Origin: Oscheius onirici | Lineage: Eukaryota > Nematoda > Chromadorea > Rhabditida > Rhabditidae | Assembly (NCBI GenBank): GCA_932521025.1 | Contig: OW051473.1 | Location: forward strand, 7,626,001 to 7,690,000 | Length of the DNA: 64,000 bases | Direction of reading: 5' to 3' | Shown: positions 44,222 through 57,048 of the stretch, one piece after another | Numbering within the stretch: the stretch's first letter is position 1 | Layout: every line of letters begins with the position of its first letter | Notes under the pieces: model-generated | Database searches by the model: none | Seen by the model: only the letters and a program-made list of their open reading frames with translations | Told to the model about the DNA's origin: nothing | Program-made: the position numbers and the translations under genes

Positions 44222-47200
44222 ACTTATGAGTTAGTGTCGCAGTTTAACTAGGGCAAGAATTAGTCATGAGAACTGCTCCTGCAACGTGACCACCTATAGA
44301 TTTTGTCCCGGTCTGGGGCTCTATTTCCAAAGCCCTTTCGTTTTCCTGTGTTGATCTCAGAGACAAATGCTTTTACAGCGGCGCCAAAGTCACGATGCGG
44401 TTGTAGCATTTTGGCTTATAGACGATTTATTGGCCACCTTCCCGTATCCCCCGGAGTCCACCCCCAAATGTTACAGCTCTTTTTTCAAGAGAGCCTGTGC
44501 TGACGAGCCCCTTGGGGACAGGAGAGCCATAACTTGCCAATTACCGAGCTGGCTAGCAATGGAGTTGGCACACTCGGCGTCCATCCTTCAGTTAGTACCC
44601 TGTAATTGTTTTGTACTACGAACCCGGTCATTAAGCCCTCATTCAACTTTATACGACCAGAGCTGGAGTTTTCCGTCTAAAACGCTGAAAGTTTGAAATT
44701 TGTCTACCCCGCAAGACTCATTTGAATACGTTGAATCATTTAAGCACTCCCGTTTTGGGTTATAGTCTCCAAGCCAAAAACCACAGCTCGTGGGAGTGCC
44801 TTCCAGCATCATAAAACAAATTTACTCTCATCTAAATATTAATGACGTGTCCTCCTTGGCTCCGCATTCTCACATTTTTAATTCCCACACCCAATTTACC
44901 GTATTTTTCAAAGATCACCCGCTGTTGAAATTTATTAGCTTGTACTCTTTTCAAGGAATTTTCAATGTCCGCGCTAGAAGCAAAGTCCTTTCACCCTGGA
45001 TGATCTTGGCATTTGTTTCAATGGGGGAATTTTCAATGAGGCCGAAATATCAGTTTTTAGTAATAAGGTCTTGGTGATCCCTCCATATTTTTGTTTCCTG
45101 ATCAAATGTTTTCTGATGTTGGAATCAGGGCTGACCATTCTGACGGGAGAAACTTTCAGTTGCCAATTAGAAGGCCATGTAAAAAAACTGGATGCAAGAG
45201 CAGATATCACTGATCTTGTGAATATAGAATGCTTACTCTTTGGTAAACTGTCGCGGACACAACGTTTCTTCCTGGTCTTTTCTCCAGCCTAAACAATTAG
45301 CGTTCCAGGTTTTAAATACTGGGATTAGTCTTGATCTCTATTTCAAAATAGAGCAGTTTGTAGCTAGTTAAGGCGAAAAAAGATCTAATGTTGGGTCTAA
45401 TGAATAATTTTAACAAGGATATCCCATCTCGACCAGCAATCATTGTTTTTGTCTTCCAGGAATTAATAACCTAGAACATTTGCATTTTTTGTGGAATCGA
45501 ATCACTGCAAGATCTTTCTCTCATCTTTTCGTTAGCTTGACCTCAACGTTACTATTTATCAACATTGGCCAGTTGCTTAACTCTGTATAACCGAACTACA
45601 GCTAAGCGTTCACGTTATATTCATCAGAAGCAAATTTGTGTGTATAATTTTGTGATAATTTTATTTAAAACTTTTTGGCCGTAAACTGCACATAAGGGTG
45701 TAAAGGTATATTACGAGCAATTCGCCAAAATCACCTTTCACAACGCCAAATTATCAAAACCTGTGACTTGCCTAAATAATTTATTACTTCCTTTCCAAAT
45801 TCAGTTCTGTAAATTTCATCAAGGAAGTGTTCTCTCCAATTATTCCGTTTTCTCCAACAGCTAGTCTTTGTCTGATCTTACTCCATTGTTTGCTCAAGTC
45901 ATCCACCCCAAGTTCCTCTCGTTTCCCACAACCTGCCAAAAATACCCTTTAATCAGTCCGACTTTCTTCCTTGTCTCATCCTCTATCTTCCAGACCCTCA
46001 ATTCCCAGAACTACGAATCGGAATCGGGATGAATCATTATTTCTTTCTCCCCTCTATGGAGGCCCTAAAACTTCGTCCGTTCTAATTAAGTATCTTCCTC
46101 CTTGGAGAGCCTATTATTAAGAGTTCCTGGTTCTCTTTCACATTTTCAAATTTGGTTCATTGTTAGGAAGTTAGGGTCACTGACGCTAAAACTTTCCTGG
46201 CTGCACTTTTCCATCACATGCTTCCGCTTTTCGAACAGCTTCTCCACAGGATTCATTGCTTATTAACATAAACTCAAACTGCTCCGCGTGAAGACAGCAC
46301 AAAATCAGTCAACTTGGGAGGAGGAGAAGACGTTAAAGCACTTGAAATACCTCGTCGGAGCTCCCCGTCACTAAAGTAATTAAGTGCTGACCCCCGGGCT
46401 AGGCTTTCTACTTTTGGCTGCTAATTCCAATGCAACTTCTTCCTCCTCAGTTCAAAAGTCTAAAATTGGTCAGATAGCCCGAAAAAAAAACAAATTATTC
46501 CTGTTTATTTTATCACCTACGCCTGCTTACTATGAACGGCTCAAAATATTAGAGCGCTCCTCTTTCAATTACCTCCCATTCCTTATTTTCACCAGTTTCA
46601 AGAGATTTTTTAAGCTTCTTGCTAGTTCTTAAAGGCGTGTTTCTAACCCAAACGAAGTAGTATTTCACGTTAACTATTCTTCCTGGATGCCATTAGCAAC
46701 AAAAGAGTGAGAAGAGAAGAAAACTGGTGCTTTGGCACTTCCATTCCCAAACTCAATTACACACTAAAACCGAACTTCCCATTCGAGGATCCGAGGGAAG
46801 TCCATCTCTCAATTTTGTGCCCATTGTGCTCTCTCGTTCCTGTTTATGTCGATCTCCGCGTTCACGTCCAATTTGCTCTATATCATAATCGCTTTAAAAT
46901 CGTGCACCGATATTCTTAAAAGGCAGTGACTAAGGGCAGGTAACATTATCAGTTAGGATAAATGGCACTTTTGCACCTTCCTGTACTTAAATCCCTTTTC
47001 TGACTAACGTCAGACAAAGTTATTCACAGGCTTGTGGTGCAGCAATCTATCACAAAGTGCACCTGAATTCTTTGAAGTTTCGATACTTTCGCCTTTGAGT
47101 GATTCTGATTGATTCCAGTTTCTGTGGGGTTAGCATTAACAGGCTCTATCTTTATTGAGTTTGGACTGTTGAACTTTATTCAACATAATTTCATGAACGT

Positions 47201-49550
47201 CTAACAATAGTAAAATGTCTAGATCATTGTTGGCAGCGGCCCGTTGCCAACCATAGTTTAGTTACTTTTTGCAAGAAAGCGAGCATTGTTTGCGAACAGT
47301 TTACTTAATTGACAGCTTGTTATACCGAATCCTTGTTATATGGAGAGTGTTATTCAGTTCGCATTCGCTTCATTACAAAACAAGGTTAAAGTGTTGACTC
47401 CCAAAACTCTTGCTTCTCTCCCAATTTCCTATCGAGAAGTTGTAGCATGGTTTGTACTTTACCCTTTTCTTTATTATGAAAACCGTGATTGCAAACTATA
47501 TTTCGAACAATTCTCCTATCGCGGAAAACCATGTTTATCATGGACCACAAGGTGCTTCTTCTTTGAAAACCTTGTGGTCTCCTTCCTTGTCACTCTCTCA
47601 ATTTTGACTGTTTCATTGGCAGAGAGCACGCGATTGACAAATTACTCTTTTTACGTATTTTTCACTGAACACAACAGCATGTTCCTTCCTCCTTGAACTT
47701 AGACTCCATTTTCTGTTCTAATCTCTCGAATCATGATGCTGTCGTCAAATGACAGTCGGTTATCTTTTATCAGAGTCCATTTCTGAATGACCTAATTACG
47801 ATCGGTTTTTCGACATAGTGTGATGAGGCTTTGAGTTTTCCCATCCACCCATGGCCACATGTGATAGTGGAGATTCTCCCTCGCAATTTGCCAAAACAAT
47901 CATATTATTAAGGAAGAGCTATCGTTATCAGTTGACGCCTCGAAGATCAAAGCAATTTGCCCTAGAGTCTATAATTGTACTATACGTTTAGATTGTTCTA
48001 GAACGTTCGTCAAATATCTCCCAATACTGTAGTCAAATAAGCTGTCCAGGAAAAGGAACATGTACCTCAGGCTTTTCCAATTCTTGTATCACCTGTCTCT
48101 GGAATGAAACATATGCAGGGGCGGTACTTTTTCCGCAGTCGAGTTGAACAGTCGTTCAATGTCTGCAAACAACAAGCATGTATTACGTTTCAAGCCTCAA
48201 CAACCGCTTCTTCTTCGTTTTTTCTCCCGCTCAATCATCCTCTCGTGGGAAAACTGTTTTGTTTGGAACAACAAATTCAATTTAAATCACCCGGTGTCCT
48301 TTTTATGAATCAGTGGCCAAAGTGGGAGAAAGGCCTATTTCCGTGTCCCAGACAAGGTTTTACTCTCTGGGGAACTAGGAAACCTTCCATGTTCTATAGA
48401 CCTCATTCATCACTTCCTGGCTCATCAGAAGCTCTCTGAACCGGCCAGGAGAGCATTCCCACGGGCTCACATTTCTTCTGTGGAGCATACGCACCCATTC
48501 CTCTGATCTTTAAAAAAGAAAAAGTACACGATTTATATGCTACACTATAATTTTTGAACTGAAACTCAAGTCTGTTCCCAAAACTTCAGTCTTCCCTACT
48601 TTTTTACATCTTCAAGCAAATTCTTTGTTCTTGAACATTCCTTTTTAGCTGCCTTGCCAGTTGATTCATATTCTCTGATCCTAGACCTCAGATTTCCACC
48701 ATCATCGTCACCTGTTCTATTGCGCAGAGTACTTAAGAATGCAAAGCTTCGCCCAATTAACAATTCTATTTCTGCACTTTGATTTTAGACTTTTAACTTT
48801 TCTGTGTGGGTTAATAACTTCTGTCGGGGCTTTCTCTCTTAGGAACCAAAAAAATGTTTTGGCCTCATATCCGATTCCAACAACAGTTTTTGTTGTTTTC
48901 CCATATCTCCTCCACCCCTCCTTCTCCCGGCTCAACTTGAGCAGAATGCTATGCACGTCTTTCTTCCTTAACGTCAGAGTAGACGGGAATAATCAGTAGG
49001 CCTGATGAGGGCAACACAGTACCACTTCAGAGTCGCAAGATTCTTTGATCATTGGCAGTTGGCATAAGAAAGTGACTAGAGTTGTCTGACATCTCCTGTC
49101 TCTCACCTCCTAATAGCGTATTCCGACCACAAGAAAAATTCAAGATAATATCAGTGACGTCGTTAGTCCATTTAGAATTGAAATGTTTGTGTGGGGCACA
49201 GATGGTCAGAGATATCCCCTTTTTCTTAGTCTTTTACTTTTCGGCTTCTACTCAAATTTGTTTGCTCCTCCAAAAATGATAGATGAACCACTGGAAATAT
49301 GTCAGAACAGACTTTACAAACAACAGGACCTTTCCATATTTAAAGACGTCAACTGTCAGTCAAACTGCTTCTCCCCAAATTACTCGGATTGCAATAACAG
49401 GGGCCCCTTTTCACGGTTATAAGGAGGATCGCCCGTAAACACACACGGGCTCTGGCAATCGTGTCCTTTTGTTCCTCATTGCCCCCAAAAGGCCATGAAA
49501 TGTCAGCTTTACACTCTCTTCGTATCTTCTTCCTAACTTTCGTTTTTCAG
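44222..49550. other. 5.3 kb gene-empty, pyrimidine-rich region
   Basis: No exon chain could be built on either strand. The plus strand is rich in T and C, giving chance open frames such as 47340-47696 and 48104-48439 without family features. It may be intergenic sequence, or an upstream intron and regulatory region of the amine receptor. The final TCGTTTTTCAG before ATG 49551 looks like a splice or trans-splice acceptor. Confidence 0.45.
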
Positions 49551-51197
49551 ATGAATAAAGCAAATTCATCTTGTCCAGAAGGATCAATAACAGTAGCATG
49601 TTTAACATTGGGTCAAGCCGTCGTCACAATTTCCAGTTGCTTAACAGTCATGTTGGTAAGTGGTCTCATTTTCGGAACCATACATTTTTTTGCAGATAAT
49701 TGTCCTTGGAAATCTACTGGTAGTTGTGACAGTATACGGAGACCGAAAATTACGAGCACAACGACAAAATTGGCTGATAGTCTCATTAGCGTTAGCTGAT
49801 CTTCTTGTTGGTCTACTGGTTATGCCACTTACTCTAATCTACGAGGTTATCGGAGAGTGGAAACTAGGTAAGAGGGTTGAAATAACTAAGCAAAACCTAT
49901 TTAGGCATGGTTCTGTGTGAAATGTGGCTAGCTCTTGATGTTCTCTTTGTCACAGCTTCCATCCTTCACATCTGTGCCATCTCGTTGGATCGGTACTTTT
50001 CCGTGACATCGCCACTAACCTATCCTGCAAAACGGACGCCGAAAAGGATGTTCATTTACATAGGTGAGTTCAAAAGAGCTAGCTTCTGTTTGTTTTGCCT
50101 AATTTGGAAGAAAAAGCCAACAAAATTGGATTGTTTGACTTCTTGGTATCCTGGTGTTTTCAGGCGTATCATGGATAGTTTCCCTCCTGATTTGTCTCCC
50201 TCCAATTTTCGGATGGAGGCCTGACAGGGAACCTGGACAGTGCACGTTGAGTACGGATATAGGTATCGGAACTCTGAAAATAGTGTCAATGATTGTTGTT
50301 CAGGCTATGTCCTGTATTCCTCCCTCGGCTCCTTCTACATCCCTGTCATTATATTAATTATTGTGTACGCAAAGATTTATTCGATCACAATACGGCATTC
50401 GCGCCAGAGGAGGAAGGAAAATGACAGGAAGGACAATACGTTGAATCAGCTGACGAAAAAGTGTGGTTAGTCAGCTAATAATTATGCTATTCTTGACCTT
50501 CCGCCTTCAGAAAAGCCTCTGGTTGAACTGGAATTAATGGAAGAAAATTCTGATCCAAATGACGACAAGGGTAATGGCGAACAGAAGGTAATTAGCCTCT
50601 GTCCTGTTCAAAACAACAACATTTTTAGGAGTCAGTTTCGAGTTTTCAAGTCGGTCGTAAAATCTCAGAAGACGACTCTACTGGAAAGAAGAAAGTCTCT
50701 TTTTCCAATTATAACGCATCAACGGTATTCCCCCCAGCAGTCTACGGAACCTTCATTTTCAGGTTAATTCGGAGCAGAATGGCAGGGCAGCTTCGCCCAG
50801 GAGTGACAGTGACAAAATTGCCGAGAAACGTAGGCGGAAGCTTAAGGCGAAAGAACGCCAAGCTACACTCCTTCTCGGAATCATCCTGTCTGCCTTCATT
50901 TTGAGCTGGCTTCCGTTTTTTGTGAGTCTGGAGAATTGCGGGGGACTTAATGTGTTTAGGTAATGTACGTAATTGGTGCCTTCGGGTATGAACCGCCGGC
51001 CGTCGTTTTCAAGTTTTTCTTTTGGCTGGGATACTGTAGGTTCTTGTACCAGATTCTGGCAAAATCCATGTTTAGGCAATAGCGGGATCAATCCGGTCAT
51101 CTATACAGTTTTTAATCGGGAATTCAAACGTGGTCTCTGTCGTCAACTTCGTAAATTCGAACGATACTTGACGCCCTTCAGTGATATTTACAAATAG
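49551..51197 (+). CDS. Biogenic-amine G-protein-coupled receptor
   Basis: Ten or so exons join to a class A receptor. TM1 has [13 protein letters not shown]2 has [15 protein letters not shown], and TM3 has [20 protein letters not shown] with the amine-binding Asp, followed by [12 protein letters not shown]4 contains [17 protein letters not shown]5 has two Ser residues in [13 protein letters not shown], as in catechol-type or octopamine receptors. TM6 reads ILSWLPFFV and TM7 reads [17 protein letters not shown] (NPxxY motif). The third intracellular loop is long and charged and the tail is short. By family knowledge it is an octopamine, tyramine, dopamine or serotonin receptor; the exact ligand cannot be told by eye. 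The N-terminus is short with one N-glycosylation site (NSS). All introns are GT-AG. Confidence 0.9.
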
Positions 51198-51475
51198 AAA
51201 CAGTCTTATTTCTTGTCATATGCCATTTGCCTTTAATTTTTGCCTTTCACTCTCGTTACTGGTTAATTTCTTACAACAATGGAAATGATATCATGATTTT
51301 TGTTTGGACACAACAAAGCTCCTAACGAACACTCTCCTCTTTGAAACAGCATTACGGTTAAATCAATTGTGTCCATCCAAACGGAACATCAAGAACCTTC
51401 TCGATAAAGTTCCTCTTCCCATGGCCCGAGAGGGATCCTCGATCATTTCCCTAGCCTTTACAGCCGCGTCGCACA

Positions 51476-51488
51476 AATAAAGTTTATT
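51476..51488. terminator. Bidirectional poly(A) signals between convergent genes
   Basis: AATAAA at 51476-51481 on the plus strand and TTTATT at 51483-51488 (AATAAA on the minus strand) lie between the converging amine-receptor and docking-protein genes. The gap between the two stop codons is only about 350 bases, so 3' UTRs probably overlap. Confidence 0.55.
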
Positions 51489-51545
51489 ACAATTTCATGG
51501 CTCTGTATAGTTTCTGAGTATCAAATGTTGTCACAGTATTGGGAG

Positions 51546-54500
51546 TTAAAAATTGAGCTGAGTCATAGAACTACTTGCAGCTTGTGCTTTTCGATTCCGT
51601 CTGACCTTGCGGTACTTTTTGAAAAAACCTTGCTTTGGCTGGTGATCCAGCGACATTGTTTCTGACGTGCTTGAGCCGTGTCCCTGCAAAAAAACCATTA
51701 TGCAAACAGGGTAGCAGGTGCATATTAACTACTTTAAAAAGCATACATGTGATTTCCGTCTTACAATGGAAACGCCCGTCATTGAGGAAGACTTGGCGCG
51801 AGATCGTTCGAACGGGGTCTGTTGAATATTTGCTAGCTCAAAAAGTTTGCATACATGTGATCTTTGAAAACCCACATGAACAGCCTGTGTCGAAATGGGG
51901 TCAATCATAATATAGGCACTGTTAGAATGCTTTGATGAGACGGAAGTGCTACTGGATGATGTCTGAGGCTGATTCAGAGGAAGAACCAATTCGCAATAGT
52001 TGTCAAGGACAGTCTTGTGACTAGCGGCACTCTCTGAAAGTCCTTTTTAGTTAAATAGAACGCGAAAAGTTACGAAGAGAGTGCTGGGAATTGTGTTTAT
52101 TCCTAGCTTTCCTCGTGTCATTTGACCTCGGCGAGAAGGACCTTGCAGTCTGTTCCGAATTGCAAGATTCTAACGAAGAAGTGGGTATTAGTCGAATCTG
52201 AAACCAAGTTAACCATACGGCAGACAAGCCTACAACGTGTGGCTGTATTTCATGCAAACTTGTTTCGCTATCTAATTTTGGAGCGGAGACGCGTGGTGGT
52301 GAGGATCTCTGCTTCCTGATGGATATTCGTGATCGAGCGTCGGAGCTGATTGATTCATTCGAGGACGAGTTTCTATAACTGGAAGTTAACAAGAAGATAA
52401 AAAGGTACCTTGTATATTCGGAATGAGAATTGGAGTTTCTGGATGAGGACAAAACTGCCAATGTGTTCAGCCTTCTGGATTCTGGTAGACTGTCAGCTCG
52501 ACTCATAGGTCTAGAAGAGCCTTCCTTCTCCGAAAGAACCACGCCATCAGGCATTTCAGAATTAATATTGATCTAAATATTAGTTTCGTATCATAAAACT
52601 TTGTCCTCTTTTACTTTGTGAAAACTGACGTTTGATGCTCTGCGGTCCGACATTTTCAACTTCTCTTGACCTCTGTTCACAGCCGATGCGATTCCTGGTT
52701 ATTATTAACGAAAATATGATATTTGCCCTACCATCTACAATCTTTCCAATCTTCGGTGGTCGCGGAGGTGGAGGTTTGATCTTTTTCTCCTTCTCCGGCT
52801 CTCTTGGTTCATCTTCCTCTTGAATCGAATTCTCCTTCGCATTCGAGGTCTGTTTTCCGGGATACATGTGCGTGGCTCGCTCCCCGTCATATTTCTATTC
52901 ATTTGAATATTAAGTATATCAGAAAACCAACCGTAAAGGATCCTCGGATCTTTCGTCTTGCTAAGATTGCCCCAACACCACTTCGACTCTTCATCAAAAC
53001 TATTTCATTTGGAGCTTGTACCAGCCCTTGGGGTGGTTGTGACAAACCACTCAAATGTGGGACAGATCTCTGAAAAGAAGTAGCTTTCCAAAGTTTGAAC
53101 AATTCACGGTCATTTGGTGACAGTTCATACTCAAAGCCGGCGGAATATCGTCAGTCTCGCTGCTTGTCGATCTTCGTTGAAACTGAAATTGTTTATGTAT
53201 AGCTCTCCCGGTCAATCTCACCATATGTACAGAGTTGGCAAATTGCAAAGCTCCTGTGCTCGAAGATTTGGCAATGTATTGCTTCTTTTCTTTCTGTCTC
53301 CGCTGCAAAAGATCCGTCTGTGACTTTGGTTTGAAAGCAGAGAAAAATTTCTTGGCACGTTTCCAATTCTCGTGCTTCTCTTTTTCTGTAGGCGGAGATG
53401 CATTGAAATCGGGGTTCGATCTGCCTTTATTAGATGTCATGGCTCTGCTGAAAAAGATTGGGCTTTAAATTTAAATCAAGTCTCACCTCGTACTCGGATA
53501 GATATTGTGACTATGCACAGAATTATCTGATCTTCTCCTAATAACATCATGATTCTCATAAACACAGCCTGGGTCAGTATGATCCAAAATATGTGGAACG
53601 CCGTCCGTTATTTGCACATTTACATAGTCCGGCATCGAGAAGCTTCTTCCAACTCCGCCAGCAGGTATTTCTAGATAAATTGCACGGCTTTCTTTCAGAA
53701 ATTCGTACCCTCATACGTTGGCTCTTCGTCGTGATTGTAGTATCTCGGATCATAGCCAATGTTACAATATAATAGACCCTCCTCATCTATACTCTTAGTT
53801 GAAGGGACAGAGACTTTTGTCGATAGAACCTCCCGTGCTAAACCTCACGGTTTTTTTTGTTCTATGTAGTCTCACCATTGGCGCTGATCTTCCGACCATT
53901 GCTATAGTATCCGGGCTCGATGTTTACATAATTCACAGAAGAGGCATTATTCATGGATACGTTTGGGGCAACAGTAGAATAGTAGGCAGCCGCTGAGAAA
54001 ATGAGGGAGGGTGAAGAGAGAAAAAGGAACTTACTGGAATTTGCTCGAGATACGGGTCTGTAAGGTAGGTTCTCGTAGTCGCAACCAGTGCTTTGGTTGT
54101 AGTTCGGTGGAAAGTAACTGAAATAAAATGAGGAGAAACAGAATTGTGACTTACCCAGACTTGGACAAGCCCTTTATCAACTTTGAGGGTTGGCCAATTC
54201 GGTAGTTCAGATGCGGTTCGGGAGTTCTCATCAAACTGGCCAAGTCGGACATGTTGACTGTGAATTGTGAGGTGTGGTCACCGAAAGAGCGCTTCTTCTC
54301 CTCTCGAGGCATCCACTCTCCTTCAAACTGTTCTCTACTCAGCAGCTTGGGCAATACACCCTGAAAACTTGCAACCATTGAAACCTCAGACTCTCCCTCG
54401 TACTTTTAAAATTTTGAGGAGCTATGAGTACAATCAAGAGAAAATGAGTCGTCACCAAATCGAATAGTTAAAGGATGATCAGAATCAAAAGGTCTTTTAT

Positions 54501-55859
54501 AGTCATCTGTGCATTCTGACTCAATGTGTTGCCCTCATTGGGAGCTTACCTCTAATCTAGCAGCTCCTAGACATCGCTTGAAGTGCTGACTCTTCGGACA
54601 CAACAACACCACAGTATCTTCCGGCTTTTCCTGCTCAAAATGGATAGTAACCAAGTTGTTATCGTTAACGACGATCCGATCGCGTCGTAGATCAACAATC
54701 ATGATCACTTCCTGTGGTCGGCTATAGACTATTCCAAGCTGGCCTTCCTAAATATGTCATTGTGAAAAATTTATATGCAAAACGGCACCTTTACGTGACA
54801 CTGGACCTCTTTAAGCAGAGAATGTGTACATTTCCAAGCTGGTGGTATCATTTTGAGCTGCATGAAGAACGAGATTGCTGGAGTGATCTTTGAAATGAAA
54901 GTAAATTTCGCCTACTTTGTCCACAGATGTTTTTGAGCCATGCCTCCCAGACTACAAGACTTTCTGCCATGTCAAATGACAACATTAAACAAACTTCCGC
55001 TGTTATAATCGAAAGTGTGTTTCTTCGCTTCTTGAACTCCAGCCCTGAAACTTGGATTATTACTTCCTCACCATGCAGTTTTCACACATTTTTCTCGCGC
55101 GTGAAGAATCTCCGAAATTCATCTTAGCCTATCAGTCGCGTATAACAGATGGTTGCGCGAAAGAAAGGTGCGCACTCGGCAGATTAGCCTCTGGACCGTA
55201 CGGAATTCGCTTGTGGACAAATTGGACAACACGCGTGACGGACAATATCCTGGTCTAGATGGAGATTTAGAAATGCTCAATCTCATGTTATGCAATGTAA
55301 AATAATTAAATAATTGCGAGTTTTCATCAAATATTGAAATGGTCTTAGGCTAGTTTGTGCCAAAAATGAGTACCCTTTAGAAGAATCTTTCTGAGCAGCG
55401 GCGCAGTTAACAACAGTTCGAAAATAAATACCAAACAACTTGATAGTTTTTCCCCGAGCTATATTTTGTTTCAGTTGAAGCGTGACTTTTGGCCAGATGC
55501 CGCAAAATATTATTCAAATTTGTTTGTGTTGACTCCTTCCCTTTCTCACAAAAATGCAATTGAATACGTTTTTAATTTAAACAAAAATCAACTTACCACT
55601 CTCATAACCAATATAGTGGCTTAAAACCAGACTGTACTTATAGACGTTTTTCTGCTTATCCTTTTGGTTCTTGTATACAAAAAGGATCGGATGATTCAAA
55701 TCTGCATGCTTTTTGCACAAGATATGTCGCTTGACCCACTGCAAGCTTATTTTGAGGCACTTGAAACATAATGATGTTTACTTTTCCACGATGCAGAATC
55801 CGAGCTGTGGACTCGATACTTAAGCCATTATTATTAAGATCCACCTTCTCCTTCATCAT
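51546..55859 (-). CDS. IRS/DOK-type docking protein (PH, PTB, Tyr-x-Asn motifs)
   Basis: About twenty short exons; every junction keeps frame with GT-AG introns. Residues ~20-115 form a PH domain (GKWVKRHILCKKHADLNHPI, then SIITAEVCLMLSFD and the invariant Trp in ESLVVWEAWLKNI). Residues ~130-215 resemble an IRS-type PTB domain (VQCHVKEGQLGIVYSRPQEV, then DRIVVNDNNLVTIHFEQ). The rest is disordered with tyrosine motifs DYENLPY, NYVNIEP, LYCNIGY, DYVNVQI and VYENHDV, all Tyr-x-Asn, the GRB2-SH2 consensus, plus NYCELVL and AYIMIDP. A Pro-rich patch KPPPPRPPKIGK fits an SH3 ligand. The basic C-terminus is FFKKYRKVRRNRKAQ. By family knowledge such proteins couple receptor tyrosine kinases (insulin/IGF, MuSK-like) to RAS or PI3K signalling. 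C. elegans ist-1 is a candidate counterpart. IRS versus DOK is undecided. Confidence 0.8.
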
Positions 55860-57048
55860 GAGACGGGCATCTCATCTGTTATTTCATCTAAACTGACAGT
55901 AAACATGTTTGGAAAGAGAAACAGACGTAAGATGAATTGCAAGAAAAAAAAGTTAAAGTTGGGAGAAGGTGAAATTGATTGGAGATTTTCCAGAGATGAA
56001 AAACGAAGATATAGACGACAGTTGATCAAATCAGGAACCGCGGGCGCAAATTATCGATAGCTTCGGTCGCAAATGAACGGGATGGCGGCCATTCGTGGTC
56101 AGGAGAGAGGAGAATCGGTTTTGGGCTTGTCTGCCGAAGACAGATGACCATCTTTTTGCCTCCGAACACTCATATCGCTAATCAAAACGGCACTGAAAAA
56201 AAAGAAGAAGACAAACTTGGTGGGACACCTTAAGACGAACGCCTGTTTTCGACGTGGGTCATATGTTGGTCAAATACACTGAAACAGTAACAGGTGAGGC
56301 TGATCGATAAAATCAGGCGTCAGGACTCGGACGGGAATTAAATCAAGAGAGACAGGTTTCTACGGCTTGTAAAAATGACCTTTGCCGGCACTCTCTTTTT
56401 TTCTATTGGTCTCAATATCCGTGTTGTCTTTACAGCGCTTCTCGCGCATTACTCGAATTCTCATTTGTCATCAAGCGTGACCTTCCGTTCTTGACCCAAA
56501 AAAAAGGTGATATTTATTTCCGTGGACAAAAAAGTTTGACTTTTTTTGATGGTCTTGGTTGACCCGTGAGGCCAGTCATCGAGGAGAGAGGAATCTTCAC
56601 GCTGCTTGTATGGTTCATGGGCTTCTTCGTTCGAACACAGCTGAAAATTGGAGCTGGATATCGTGCTATGACAATATGTTTTTGCAAACTATTATCTCTA
56701 TAACTGTTTGACTATTTTTCTATTGCTGTCGACTAAGCGGTGCAAAAAGTGTTGTTTAACATTCAACCATACGGCTCAACTTCTTGCTATGCCAGTGCCT
56801 TTTTCGGACCTCCATCATTTCCGGAAGTTGTTGCAATGATCACGAGCGACGACTGTTTCGCAATCAAATGAAAATAGGAAGGTTTGTTCAAAGGTATCCC
56901 ACAGCCTTCAAACTTCAATGTTTGCACACAGTATCCATTTTTCTAATCAGACTCAATAGATTCATCGGGAGTATGACTGAAAAACATGAAGGCCTCATTC
57001 AAAATTAGACTTTGCGGATCTATTCTAGATGTAATTGGCTGTTCTAGT
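55860..57048. other. Divergent upstream region
   Basis: Lies upstream of the docking-protein gene and downstream of the Srg-type receptor, both on the minus strand. No exon is supported; ATCGATAG and GATA-like sites are visible but their use is unknown. Confidence 0.4.

Noticed and set aside
47340-47696. 118-residue open frame in the gene-empty region
   Set aside because: No ordered domain, no splice partners and the composition follows the T-rich background.
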